Source: Thinopyrum elongatum
Taxonomy: Eukaryota > Streptophyta > Magnoliopsida > Poales > Poaceae
Length of the DNA stretch: 64,000 nt
Reading direction: 5' to 3'
NCBI GenBank assembly: GCA_011799875.1
Contig: CM022302.1
Location: 306,043,048 to 306,107,047 of the forward strand
Positions 34,003-45,000 of the stretch are shown here, piece after piece; the first letter of the stretch is position 1, and each line of letters opens with the position of its first letter. The notes below the pieces were generated by a model. It was not told the DNA's origin. It searched no databases and worked only from the letters and a program-made list of their open reading frames with translations. The position numbers were made by a program, and so were the translations under genes.

Positions 34003-34596
34003 CTCCCTTCATCCATACGTATACATAGGGCCTAATGTATTATTCGAGGTTGCCTTTGACTATTGATAAGATTTTATATAATTTGAAAATTATATCATTC
34101 GAAGATCCTTTCACGTACGTAATTTGACGGTATGCTTTGAGCAACTTGCATGTCCTATACTGCTCCTATTTGGATACTCTAACTTAGCTAGAGGTTAGAC
34201 TAACTCATGACTAACCCTAAACTAACTCTAGCCAAAGAGGTGTTTGGATGACATGGTTAGATTGACAATAAATGCACTTGATGGAGAGAGAAAAGTGATT
34301 TTTTAGTGGGCCCCACGAGAACTAGCTCCAATTAGCACCACTTGGCTGGCGGGATAGAGAGAGAAAAGTGATTTTTCAGTGGGCCCAATGAGAACTAGCT
34401 CCAATTAGCACCTCTTGGGTGGGATAGTTTTTTTGGTGGGTTAGGTGCAACTTGCTCCAATTTAACCCTCATGTTTGGATACTTTTGGGCTATTTGAGCC
34501 CCAACTAGCTCAAACTAACTCTAACCCATGGATCCAAACAAGGCCAAAGTTAGTTTCGGAAAATGTATTAAGCCCTATATACATGGACAGACGGAG
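34003..34596. mobile_element. Stowaway-type MITE with a second MITE inside
   Basis: Flanked by TA at 34001-34002 and 34597-34598. The left end CTCCCTTCATCCATACGTAT and the minus-strand right end CTCCGTCTGTCCATGTATAT are Stowaway-like. Inward the repeat continues (ATAGGGCCTAATG against the minus strand of CATTAAGCCCTAT), then is broken by a foldback at 34162-34544. Confidence 0.85.
34162..34544. mobile_element. MITE nested in the Stowaway element
   Basis: The minus-strand right end reads GGCCTTGTTTGGATCCATGG, and TTAGAGTTAGTTTGAGCTAG follows it. The left end is a decayed version (CTCCTATTTGGATACTCTAA). Two similar internal copies of GAACTAGCTCCAATTAGCACC follow AAAAGTGATTTTT. No clean duplication is seen at its borders. 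Confidence 0.7.
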
Positions 34597-34899
34597 TACG
34601 TGATACTAGCAAACGCTCACCATTAGTAGTAGTTCATTGTTTGGATTCGATTTTTGATCCAGTTGCTGTGCTGCTACCATCCAATATTCGTGTGTGGTTG
34701 TTTCTAGAATAAAAAAAGGAGGTAGTACTTACTGTGGGAAAGGTGAAGTGATGGTTGCTTCGCCCGAGCAACTTATTACTCTGGGAATATTGGAGTACCA
34801 GCGGATTCAACGAAGAGAGAAATGATGGTTGCTTCGTCCGAGCAACTTACTATGGCGAAGGTGGAGCTCTGTGATTTGACTTCTCACTAGTCATTATTA

Positions 34900-36410
34900 C
34901 TGAATCTCCCCTGCAGTTGTGCACTCAATATTACTGCATGGCAGGTGGAGCCGGATGAAGGATGTCCCACATGTCGGCGAAACGAAGTTGAATTGTTTCT
35001 GGCATTGCTATCAATCTTTCAGGATTTGTTTATATGTACGCATAATTTTATAGCATAATGAAATTGTACTCTGATGCTATGAAGGTTTCAATTTTGGTTC
35101 CCGCTGAAAAAAAAGGTTTCAACTTAGGATTCATGTGTCCTCTTGCCTCAAGATTGTCTCATTACAACATTCCATCAAATACAAATGAAACTACCATGGC
35201 TGCTAATGCATCTCAATGGTTCGCAGATCAGCGCCAATATTCACATCACAACTGAAGACAAATTTGTGAGAAGGTGTACAAATAAGGAAAAATATATAAT
35301 TGATCAATGTTGTTCGTAGGCATGGCTCCATTTCCTTGGCACAGTGTTCATTGGTTGGCAGCTAGTTTCACACTACTCTGTAGCCAAGAAAGAGGTGTAT
35401 GGAGGACATCACAATCCGATCATTTTGTGTAGTTCCACTAAAATCAAGCTGATCATCCTTGTTTGCAAAGATATTCAGTCAGTGTGATTACAATAATAGT
35501 GGAACTTGATGATGAAACATAACACACACAAATAGAAGCTAATCACCTCTGCGATCTCTCTTTAGGACTAACTACATGTTGGAGAAGATTAGGCACGGAG
35601 TTGGATGAGGAGGATAGCAAAACAAATCTCCCTTTCTGCAGTCCCACAGAAATGTAAAAACGTTGCCCGTGTGACATTTTGGCGGAACTGCACAAAACAC
35701 TCTTAAGAAAAAAGTGATTTGTGCAGTTCACCAAAAGGTCGCAATAGCAACGAGGTGAAATGGATAGCCCTGTTTACAAAAAGAGGTAGAAAGGAAACAA
35801 TTACTGCCCAATAACAGGAGTTGAAGACACATACGCCGACAAAAAAGAAGCCTATTCCATGTCATAAGGGAAAGATAGCATCATGGTGGTTTATCAAAAC
35901 CGGTTTGAGGACGAGATTGCAAGATGGAAAGTACGCCAGCTGAGATACGTTTTAAGCAAAGAACTAAAGAAGATCCACATGCAGGATTTTCCACATGCAG
36001 CAAGGTGGGAAGATGGGCAGTGGAGCAAGGCTGGAGGACGCTGTACCTGAGGGTCGTCGGGATGTAACTAGGAGGGCGCCGGTGGCCGGGACCTGCCCAT
36101 ACTGCGGCAGCGAGCAAGTGGCGAAGGCCCTACCGTGCCGGAGCTAGGGCAGAGAGAATGGCGGGTACCGCAGATCGGGACGTGTTGCCTCAACACCGTC
36201 GAATGGAGAAATGATGCACATCCTCCCTTTCCACCGGCGGATGGGATGCGGCCGGATCAGTGACCAACGGTGAGAGAGAGAGGCCACCGCTACCTTGTGT
36301 GAGATAGTGTGACGAGAGACAAACCCCGGCAGGTAGGCTCCATTGTATATAGTGGAGCGGATTTCTTTTTTCCTGACGACAATCATTTTATATTCTGTAC
36401 ATGCCATTGA
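34900..36410. repeat. Segmental duplication block, copy 2
   Basis: Diverged counterpart of 24660-27200. It also contains GGATGTCCCACATGTCGGCG (34964), which is shared with 29848 and 33292 in duplication pair A, so the two duplication systems are intermixed. The end (36250-36390) is GC-rich with GAGAGAGAG and CCACCGGCGGATGGGATGCGG. No protein is recognised. Confidence 0.5.
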
Positions 36411-36640
36411 GGAATATAACTTTATTTATACTAATGCATCAAGTTGAACTTTGTTCCGTCTACGCGTGGTACACGACCCTCCTTCGAGTAAACAACCGCT
36501 ACACGCGTCAAATTATCACGTGGGCTGCCTTTTCATACAGAAATGAACTCCACCGTGTACCCACGCGGGTGTGGCCAGGAATGAGACATGAGTACGTGCA
36601 TCGTGTGTGCACCTCTTCTTTATGTGCAGGTACGTACGTG
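36411..36640. repeat. Third copy of part of duplication pair A
   Basis: CGTCTACGCGTGGT, TACAGAAATGAACTCCACCG and TGTACCCACGCGGGTG follow the order of 33015-33110. Confidence 0.6.
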
Positions 36641-37920
36641 GGTGGGTGTGAGAGAGATGGTTTGTGCGAAAGAGAGGCAATGTGTCGATGATATCTCAAA
36701 CAAAAAATGTAACATATGGAATGTGTGTGAAACAGAGTCATGGATATATCATATATAGAGGGAGCGATCCACGAGAAGAGAGTGGGGGGATCATCGGCGT
36801 GAGATATTGATAGAATTCAAAACATGGATGAAGTGTGTGGGTGCGTGATCGATAAAGCGTGCCTTCGAATTTGTGTTTGCCCACGTCAAAGATACAGGGC
36901 GGCTGGCCTACTGGAATGTGAGAGGGCAGAGGTGCAGTTTGTCTCTGTGGCATTGATACCTACCTACAACGTTCGACTATCGGTGTGTGTGGGGGGGGAG
37001 GGGGCAGAGACCTAACTATAGAGAGGTAGATCGACTGGTATATGTGTGGAGAAGGAGAGAGACCTAGCTATGTATTGAGGGAGATCGATCAACATCCATG
37101 CATATGTGTAGCAGAGGAATAAGGTTGGGAGAGAGACAAAGGTAGAGTGTCGGAGGGTTGGTGGTGGAGTTGCTTCTCACAAATGGTAGGAGAGGCCTAC
37201 TAGACAAATGGAGGGTACGAGTGCAATATCAATAAGAGAGGGGATGTTTGCCTGTCTATGCACGTGCGTGTGAGAGACGGGTCGGGAGGTATGCAAGGAT
37301 GATGAGGGGGGACGATATGGTTGTGGTAAGCAGACGTAACTACATAGGAAGATCAATCGTCTTGTGTCGGAGAAAGGGGGAGACATAACTAGTGAGGTAC
37401 GTCGATCGGTGCGTGGGGAAAAAGAATTATAGTTGACCTAGCTATATGTAGGGAGATCGGTAGGTATACATGCATGCATGTGTTAGATGCAAATAAGGTC
37501 CGGAGAGACGGACAGGGGGAGAGGGGTGCGGCTAGGAGCTGGTGCGAGAGGCCTACTCTGTTGAGGGCGGAGGAGTGTGCGAGTATGAGATCGATGAAAA
37601 GAGGGGCGGGAGTGTGCACCCATGTGTAACCGTATTGTACATAGGGGGGCATGGACGGTGATAAGAGAAGAGGGGAAGTGTGTGTTTGTGGTAGGCACAC
37701 TTGGCTAGAGAGGTATATCGACCGGTGTGTGTGGGAAAGAAGGAGCCGAGGGGCCTACACACACCATGGGTGAATGACCTAAAGAGAAATAACGAATGTG
37801 CGCGATGGAGGGGACGCTGAGGGAGGGTGAGAGGGGGGCGGGCGTGTGCATGCACGATAAAAAGTTAGCGCTAGCTACAAAGAGAAGAGGATTGTGTGGG
37901 TGTAAAAGACAAACAGAGAT
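36641..37920. repeat. Purine-rich degenerate repeat region
   Basis: The plus strand is dominated by GAGAGA, GGGGAG and GTGTGTG words. GAGACCTAACTATA, GAGACCTAGCTATG, GACATAACTAG and GACCTAGCTATATG, each followed by GAGGTA.ATCGA or GGGAGATCG, recur near 37007, 37060, 37382 and 37435, suggesting an old unit of about 370 bp. Long open frames on the minus strand are products of this composition. Confidence 0.55.
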
Positions 37921-38560
37921 CATAATTCATTATAAAAAAGTGGATTCAGATATTTGAAGAAGATATCATAGTGTTTTAAACCGACGCATGCATGAATGAA
38001 TATATATAATGGTGATACGCATGGTGCGGTTATGAACATGTTATACTACATATAATATATAGAACATTGATTATAATTTGTGATAATGTGTGGGTTTTGC
38101 AGCTCAGGGCTAAATACTTGTCATAATGCAGGGGGCGGGGCACTATACTTTGTGTGATAAACACGGTGTACGTATGGAACATGGTTTAGATTATGAAGAT
38201 CTAGTTAGTACATCAAATGTACTATTATTTGGAATCAACATCAAGTGTATTCAAAATTTTGAATTCGAGTTCATATATTACACATAGTTCATATCTATCT
38301 CTATAGTAATCATGTGGTGTGTTGTTAAGATAATACACAAATGATGGTTTAAGTTGGCAACAATCATGATTGTAGATTCTTATTCAAATAGAGAAACAAA
38401 TTCAAATTTAGTTTGAATTCTAGCGGTAGTATAGACATTTGGAATGCACTAAAATGTTGGTATGAGTAGGTTACATCCATTATACAGCCAGCGAAAAAAT
38501 TTAATTGGACATAACATGGATTCATAGCTTTGAATAGCATTTGTACAGTAAAACGGGACA
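37921..38560. other. AT-rich spacer
   Basis: No gene or repeat is recognised. It leads into the 5' region of the TnpA-like gene. Confidence 0.3.
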
Positions 38561-38599
38561 AGACTCTCTCTTTGTGTGATGCAAATAGTTTTATTTTTT

Positions 38600-39090
38600 T
38601 ATTTTTTTTGTTGAGGGAAGTGCGAATTGATTTGGTACGTACAATATTACACGTTAGGCTTGTCCCTAAAATTGCCTTGTTATATCCCGAAAATTCAGAT
38701 ATCGTGCTCCCAAAACTCGCGCCTTCACAACCCGCGCCTTGCTATCCCGAAATTACAATGCGCGCGAAAACTCCCTCCAGCTGTCAAATCCTGACCCGCG
38801 AAATCCCCCTTCTAACCTTGAGCCGAAAGGGCCGCTAGTTCAAATCGGTGGTGGTACTTTTGGAACACACCCTACATTTTGGACAAGCGCGTCCCTAAGT
38901 CATGGTTCCCCCCTCCCATCACGTCCTTTTCGCCATTCAAAATCCCAAGCCGCCATAACCTCTCTACTCTAGCCGCGAAACCCCACCCTCCTCCGTCCCA
39001 TCGCTGCCCAGCCGGAGCCTCTTCCCCGACGACGTCATCCATCGCAACAGCCTGACGTCCCTCATCCACCTCCCCGGATGAGGATCCATC
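38600..39090 (+). promoter_or_regulatory. Probable promoter/5' UTR of the TnpA-like gene
   Basis: Sharp change from AT-rich to CpG-rich sequence, with CTTGCTATCCCGAAATTACA, GCGCGCGAAAAC and CCCGCGAAATCCCCC just before the first coding-like exon. Placement and composition are the only support; I see no clear TATA box. Confidence 0.4.
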
Positions 39091-42000
39091 ATTGATCTCG
39101 TCCTTTGGCCGGTTCAGCCGCTCCGTCCTCCACCTCCAAGGAGCTGCTCCGGCGATCGCCTGGTCTATCGCGGCTAATCCATCCCCACAGCGCCGCCTTA
39201 ACCTGCTCCACTGGAACCGCAGCATCATCACCGACTCCTCGGACGAAGCCGAGGCCTACTCGGCGCCACCAAAGAGGTTGTACACTCATCGGATCACACC
39301 TTCTCCTTAACTCGACCTCCCGGCGCCGACGGTGCTCCATCCCGCACCCCAATGGCGCGGCTACCTCGAAGTCGGCGCCACGGGCGACATCTCCATGGCG
39401 GCTCTCCCCCAGTGCGAGGCGCCTTCAGCGGCGGTGTCCATACCAGCCGGATCTGCTGCTGCTGCTCCGGCTCTCGCTCACTCGCTTGCACTGCCGCTGC
39501 TGCTCCGGCTCTCACTCGCTCACTTGCGCTGCTGCTGCTGCTCCGTCTCTCGCTCTCTCGCTCGCGCTGCTGCTGCTCCGGCTCTCGCTCGGTCACGCTG
39601 CTGCTGCTCTGTTGTTCGCTCGATCGCGCTGCTGCTCTGCTCTCCCGCTCGCTCGTGCTGCTGCTCTGCTCTTGCTCTCGCTGCTGATGCTGGTACATGG
39701 AATGCTGCAGCTACATGAGTTGCTGCTCTGGCTCTAGTTCGCGCTGCTCCTCCAGGCGCTGCTGCTATGGCTGCTATCTGCTACTGTGTTCCCCATTGAT
39801 CACCTGCTGATTTAGATCACTGTTTCCCTACTACTAGTGCTCGAGGGGCCTACACTACATGTGAAGTGCCTCTCTGCTACCAGTGCGTTCAGTTTTGACA
39901 GTAACATTCAGATTGCACAGTAAATTTCAGTTTCGACAGTTAAGTTCAGAGTCAACAGTTTTTACCTCATCTGTTGTAGTCAGGTGTTTTTTGGTGATGT
40001 AAATTTTACATCTATCACTTTTTGGTAATGTATTTTAAATCATCTATTGGAGATGCTATTAGAATCCCACTTGAGATTAATGATGTCTGTCTTGTACTGC
40101 TTCAGCCTCGACATCTTACGGCTCGCCAGAGCTGCTCCAAAGACGGAACCATCCATCACAATAGAGCAGGGCCCTGGACGCCATCTACAGATTCCTCAGA
40201 TCTTCCTGCACACCTCCCTTAGCCACCTCTGCCGCAACTTCTTCAGCGACGAACCCAATGATGCAGAGGTCGACATGGCTACGGCAAAGAGGTTGTACAC
40301 TTGTCGCATCACTTATTACTCTACATTCATGTCGATCCATTAGGGCTATTTTGGTTCAAAGGAAAAAGTGAAGGAAAAACATAGCAATAGGAAATTTTCC
40401 TATGGCACTCTACTATTCAATTATTCATGCATTTTGCTGAAAGGAATGGAGCAAAACATCCACCTGGACCAACATTTCAAAATCCTATGCATGAAAACAA
40501 GACCAAGTGCAATAGTGGCAGAATAACATTCTAACTGTACACGCTTTCATATGGTTTCACTTTAATTTGGCCATGTTTCTTTGCATTCCTTTGCTCTTCC
40601 AATTCCTGTGAACCAAACACCCAAGTTGACAGAAATCATGTGTTTACAAATGTTCTATTTCCCACATGCATTCCTATCCTATTCCGGTGTTTTTCCTATC
40701 CCTGCGTTTTCAGAATCCTGCGAGCCAAAGGAGCCCTTACAGAATTACTTCAGTTACAGGTAGGTGTTGAAGAAAACTTTGTGCGGTTTATCCAACTCCT
40801 GCCGCGACATCGTCCACCTCACCTGAGCTGCTCCATCGATAGAAGCATCCACCAAACCAGACATCACGACTCCTGACCGTCTTTCTCCACCTTAGATCTC
40901 CTTCCCTGCCGCCGGCACCCACCACAACTGCATCACCATCATCGACTCAGCAGATGAACCTAAGGAGTACACGGGTCCACAAGAGAGTTCGCACTCTTTT
41001 GTTTCTGCTTATGTTATGCATTGCTTAATATTACCTGCTACTTTATCATCCTGTTCACCTCTTAGACTCCAAGTCAGGTCCAAATTAATGTTCAAACATG
41101 AGTTTTAAAATTACTTGTGGGGCATATATCGAGGCAACAATGAATAGTATCTCTGTCTATTATCTGGTTCACCTAGGGTATGCCTATGTTGTTCATCTTG
41201 GGTGGGAAAGAAATAGTAAAGCAGTCATCATCTGTCTTTTTATTGAATTAAAGCTATCATCAGCCTGCTATCATTATTTTTGGATCCATCCACTGGTTGT
41301 TACCATCATTCTAGATTTCTGCATGCTCTCCTTACATAATCTCACTATATTTTTTTCGTATACATGTCAGATATTGTACACAGTCATGTTGAACATGTAG
41401 AGAAAAAGAGAAGAGTTTTGTGCGGCAATACAATGTCATGCAGACATCGCTCCATGGTGGGTTCAATGGCAAACCCTCCCCCCTCTCCAGATTGTAATCC
41501 AGAGGAAGATATCTGTTCTGAGGCAGATTCAGACGCAGCTGACCACTCCTATTTACCCCCCAAGGTGTTTGCTCTAACATGGCATGATGATGTTGGTCAT
41601 ATCATGCATATGTTGCCTTGCAGTGCCTACTTTCGACATCATATATGTCATCTACTTAGTTTAGACATGTTCTGTAATGCCACCTATTTAGTTTCTATAT
41701 CATATATGGGAATTTGTAGTCTCATCTCTTTTAGCCAGCCATAATATATGTGAAATATGCAATGCCTTCCTGTTTAACCAGGCATCATATATTTGAATGA
41801 TATCTTTCCCATCCTTTTCTTCATTACATTTCCATTTGTCGACAATGTTTGTACATTAAACAACTCTTCCTGTGAATCAGCCATTTGAGTGGGTGATGGA
41901 AAAATCTGGAGTGAAAACAAGGTCTTTAGAGCAGATAGTGCTACCTGTCGAAGCAGATCTCTTGTTGGGTCCCGATAGCTCCTCAGAGATGGATTCAGAG

Positions 42001-45000
42001 ACAGTTGACCAGTCCTATTCCCTCACCAAGGTGTATGCTCTAACTTGGCATGGTTATACTGCTCATATCATGCATATGGTGTCTTGCATTGCATAGTTTA
42101 GACATCATATACACAATATTCAACACCATGTTCTTAGTTCAGACATCATATATGCGAATGCCCTCTGCTTAGCATATAAATCACAAATGTGAATTAAATC
42201 ATGCGATCCTGATTACTTAGATAACATGTATGTCAATTATGTCATGCGAACCTGTTTACTAAAGACATCATATAATTATCTCATGCCATCCTGTTTAGTT
42301 AGTCATCATATCTTTGAATTATGTCATGCTATGCTATCCAGTTTAGATAGACACCATATATGTGAAATTATGTCATGCTATCCTTTTTAGTTAAACAATA
42401 TACATGTCAACTATTTCATGCCTTCTTTTTTCCACACTATCTATTGCATCTGTCTCTCATACAAGGTCTGTACATTCAACTATGTTTCCTGATTATCAGC
42501 CATTTGAATTGGAGCGGGTCATGGCAGTATCTAGCGGAGTAAAAACACAGTCTTCAAATAAAATAGTGCTACCTCTTGCTGGAGATAGCACCCCGGTTGT
42601 ACATGCAAGAGAACCAGCCCACCCACACATAACCCAGACTCTCGCAGATTGTACCCCTACTGCGATGGATAGAGAACCAGCTTCACCCAATCTAACCCCA
42701 ACCCCAGTAGATAGTAACCCAGTTCCTGTTGACAGAGCACCATCTCCACCACAGAGATCCCAAACAAGAGCAGTTAGTAAGGTAGCTCCAGTGCCCAAAG
42801 CGCCAGTACTACCACGACGAACCCCAACTCCACCAGTTAGTACACCTATTCATGTGGAGGAAGCACAACCAGCGATTCGTAGTTTAGCATCTATCGCATT
42901 TGATGTTGTTAAATCCTATGTGCGTATCTTCCCATCATGGAAATATTATACTGAAGATGAAGGAAAATGCCAGTTGCAGGTGTTCGTCCAGGAGTTATGT
43001 GTAAGTAATGTTATTCATGGCAATTACTTTGCTTTGTCCCATACATTCTACCTCCATGATGGTTATAATACAGCAAACTTTCCCATTTTTCTCTATAGAG
43101 AAGGACCGATTTGGAAACTCAGGATGAGGTAACCTGTGCTAATACCTCTGCTATCTTCAAGAATGCTTGGTGGCAGTATCAGAATTACCTGAAGAAAACG
43201 TACTTCACTGTCAAAGAAACTCATCAAATTCCCTTACCTTCTCCTGAGACACATTTACTAGATGATGACTGGGAACGCCTTGTTCTGTACTGGTCCCGAA
43301 CCAAGAATGTGGTAAGTTCTATGAGCTCATTTTTTAGTTTTAAGTACTATATGCCTGCGTCTTACTTTACTCTGTTCGTGTAGAACAAGTGCTTAAACCT
43401 AAAGAACAACTATTCTCATTTAAGATTCCATTGCTATCGTGCATACTGCTTTGCTCTTGTATCACTGTATTTACTCATACAAACTTATTTTTAAATTGAA
43501 GGATCTAATTGAAACTCCAATGGCACAACAGGTATGTTTACACATGTTTCTTTAACAGGTTTGCTCTTATAAATAGCTCTGTTGATTTCAATTTCAATGG
43601 TGTATACAGTTGACTTCTCATATCATGCACATTACTAGCATCATAACAGAGCCAATAGTGTTGTTGTACATGTAGTCCCGTGGTACCCATCTGAAATCTT
43701 GTTGTGCCGTGTAGTTTCCCATGTTTTGTATCCTTTCAGTGTTGCTTTGTCTTGAACTGATATGATTTGAACCGTGTCTCTATTTTGATTTGGCAAGACA
43801 CTGCAGTGACCATAGGACATAGATATATGTTTGTTTGATGCTTTTATTATGTACTACTTGGCAATAGAAGACTTGGTAGTTTAATCCTATTGTAACACCG
43901 CAAAAATGTAATCATGTTTTTACCAAATAAAATTTGGCCAGAATTAAAATTTTGAATTTTTACTTGGTCTTTTATTAATTTCAGAACCATTTTCTTTTTC
44001 TGATTTTCAAAATTCTTCCCTCCATATAGAAATTTTTGGAAATAATATCGTGGCTTTGGTAGTTTTCTCTAATCATTTCAATTACATTTTAATAACAGTA
44101 AGAATTATTTTCATAATAAAAATTGCCCAAAACAATTCTTTTAATAGCATTTACAACACTTTAAATGCCTCTGTTGCACTACAACTATTTTAAATAATTC
44201 TTTTAAAATCCCACAAAAATTATGAGAGGTCATGTGATGCCTACAAATCACTTTTATGCAAAACCCAACTAAATCTTTTCGGAATTTTGAGTGAAACAAC
44301 CTCTTTTCTATTATGTCCTCTATTTGAGTTTCTACTACAACCCCATTTTTCCTTGCTCCAAAAATCCTGAAATTTTTCCCACTCATAGTCCTTCCAACCA
44401 AAACCTTAAGTCCAGAAGATCAGCTTCATTTGCATCATTTAGATCTACCAAATATTCCGCTGTAGTCTCTGTCCAGAAATGAATTCTGGAAAAACTTGCA
44501 CTAGCAAGTATTTCTTTTTGCCAAACCAACACCACCACCATCTCTATCAACCAGGGAGACATCAGCCTGTCAAAATTGCACATCCCACAAAGCCTTGTAG
44601 ATGGTCCTAGCATTCTGTCGAACATCTCATGTGCATGACAGATTCTTGCAACCCTTTCGAACTTGCACTGAGAACTAGCCCCTCTCCCCAAACCAGCATG
44701 TCCATCACCTCTCTCATGCCCATAAGCACCACCCTGCTAATTTGTAGCCCATTTAGGCTCCTGTAGATGCCATTGGCATTTCGACGAGCAGCCTATGTGC
44801 ATGTACTAGACGCGAGCAGAGCGCCTGAACTGTAGCTGCCGACCCCGATGCTGCCTTCCCCTGCTCCCACCTCCCTTAGTTAAGCATCGCAGGCTGCCCG
44901 CACCACGCCCACACCTCTTCCCTTGGCCGCTAGCGCCGCCCTCCGCCGACCAGAGCCATTGCCCGCGGTCGTCGACTCGGGTACGGCACCGTCCAAGGTG

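Noticed and set aside
36738..37923. Minus-strand frames rich in Pro, Ser, His
   Set aside because: Composition artefact of the purine-rich degenerate repeat. No start or domain support.
39294..39740. Long overlapping frames on both strands (Leu/Ala-rich plus strand, Gln/Ser/Glu/Arg-rich minus strand)
   Set aside because: They follow from a degenerate GCT/CTC minisatellite that lacks stops in all frames. No domain or splice evidence.
43886..43890. CCTAT as a 5-bp target duplication of LTR-A
   Set aside because: CCTAT is not found next to LTR-B or LTR-C. The 10-bp GTTTAATCCT repeat explains the flanks better.
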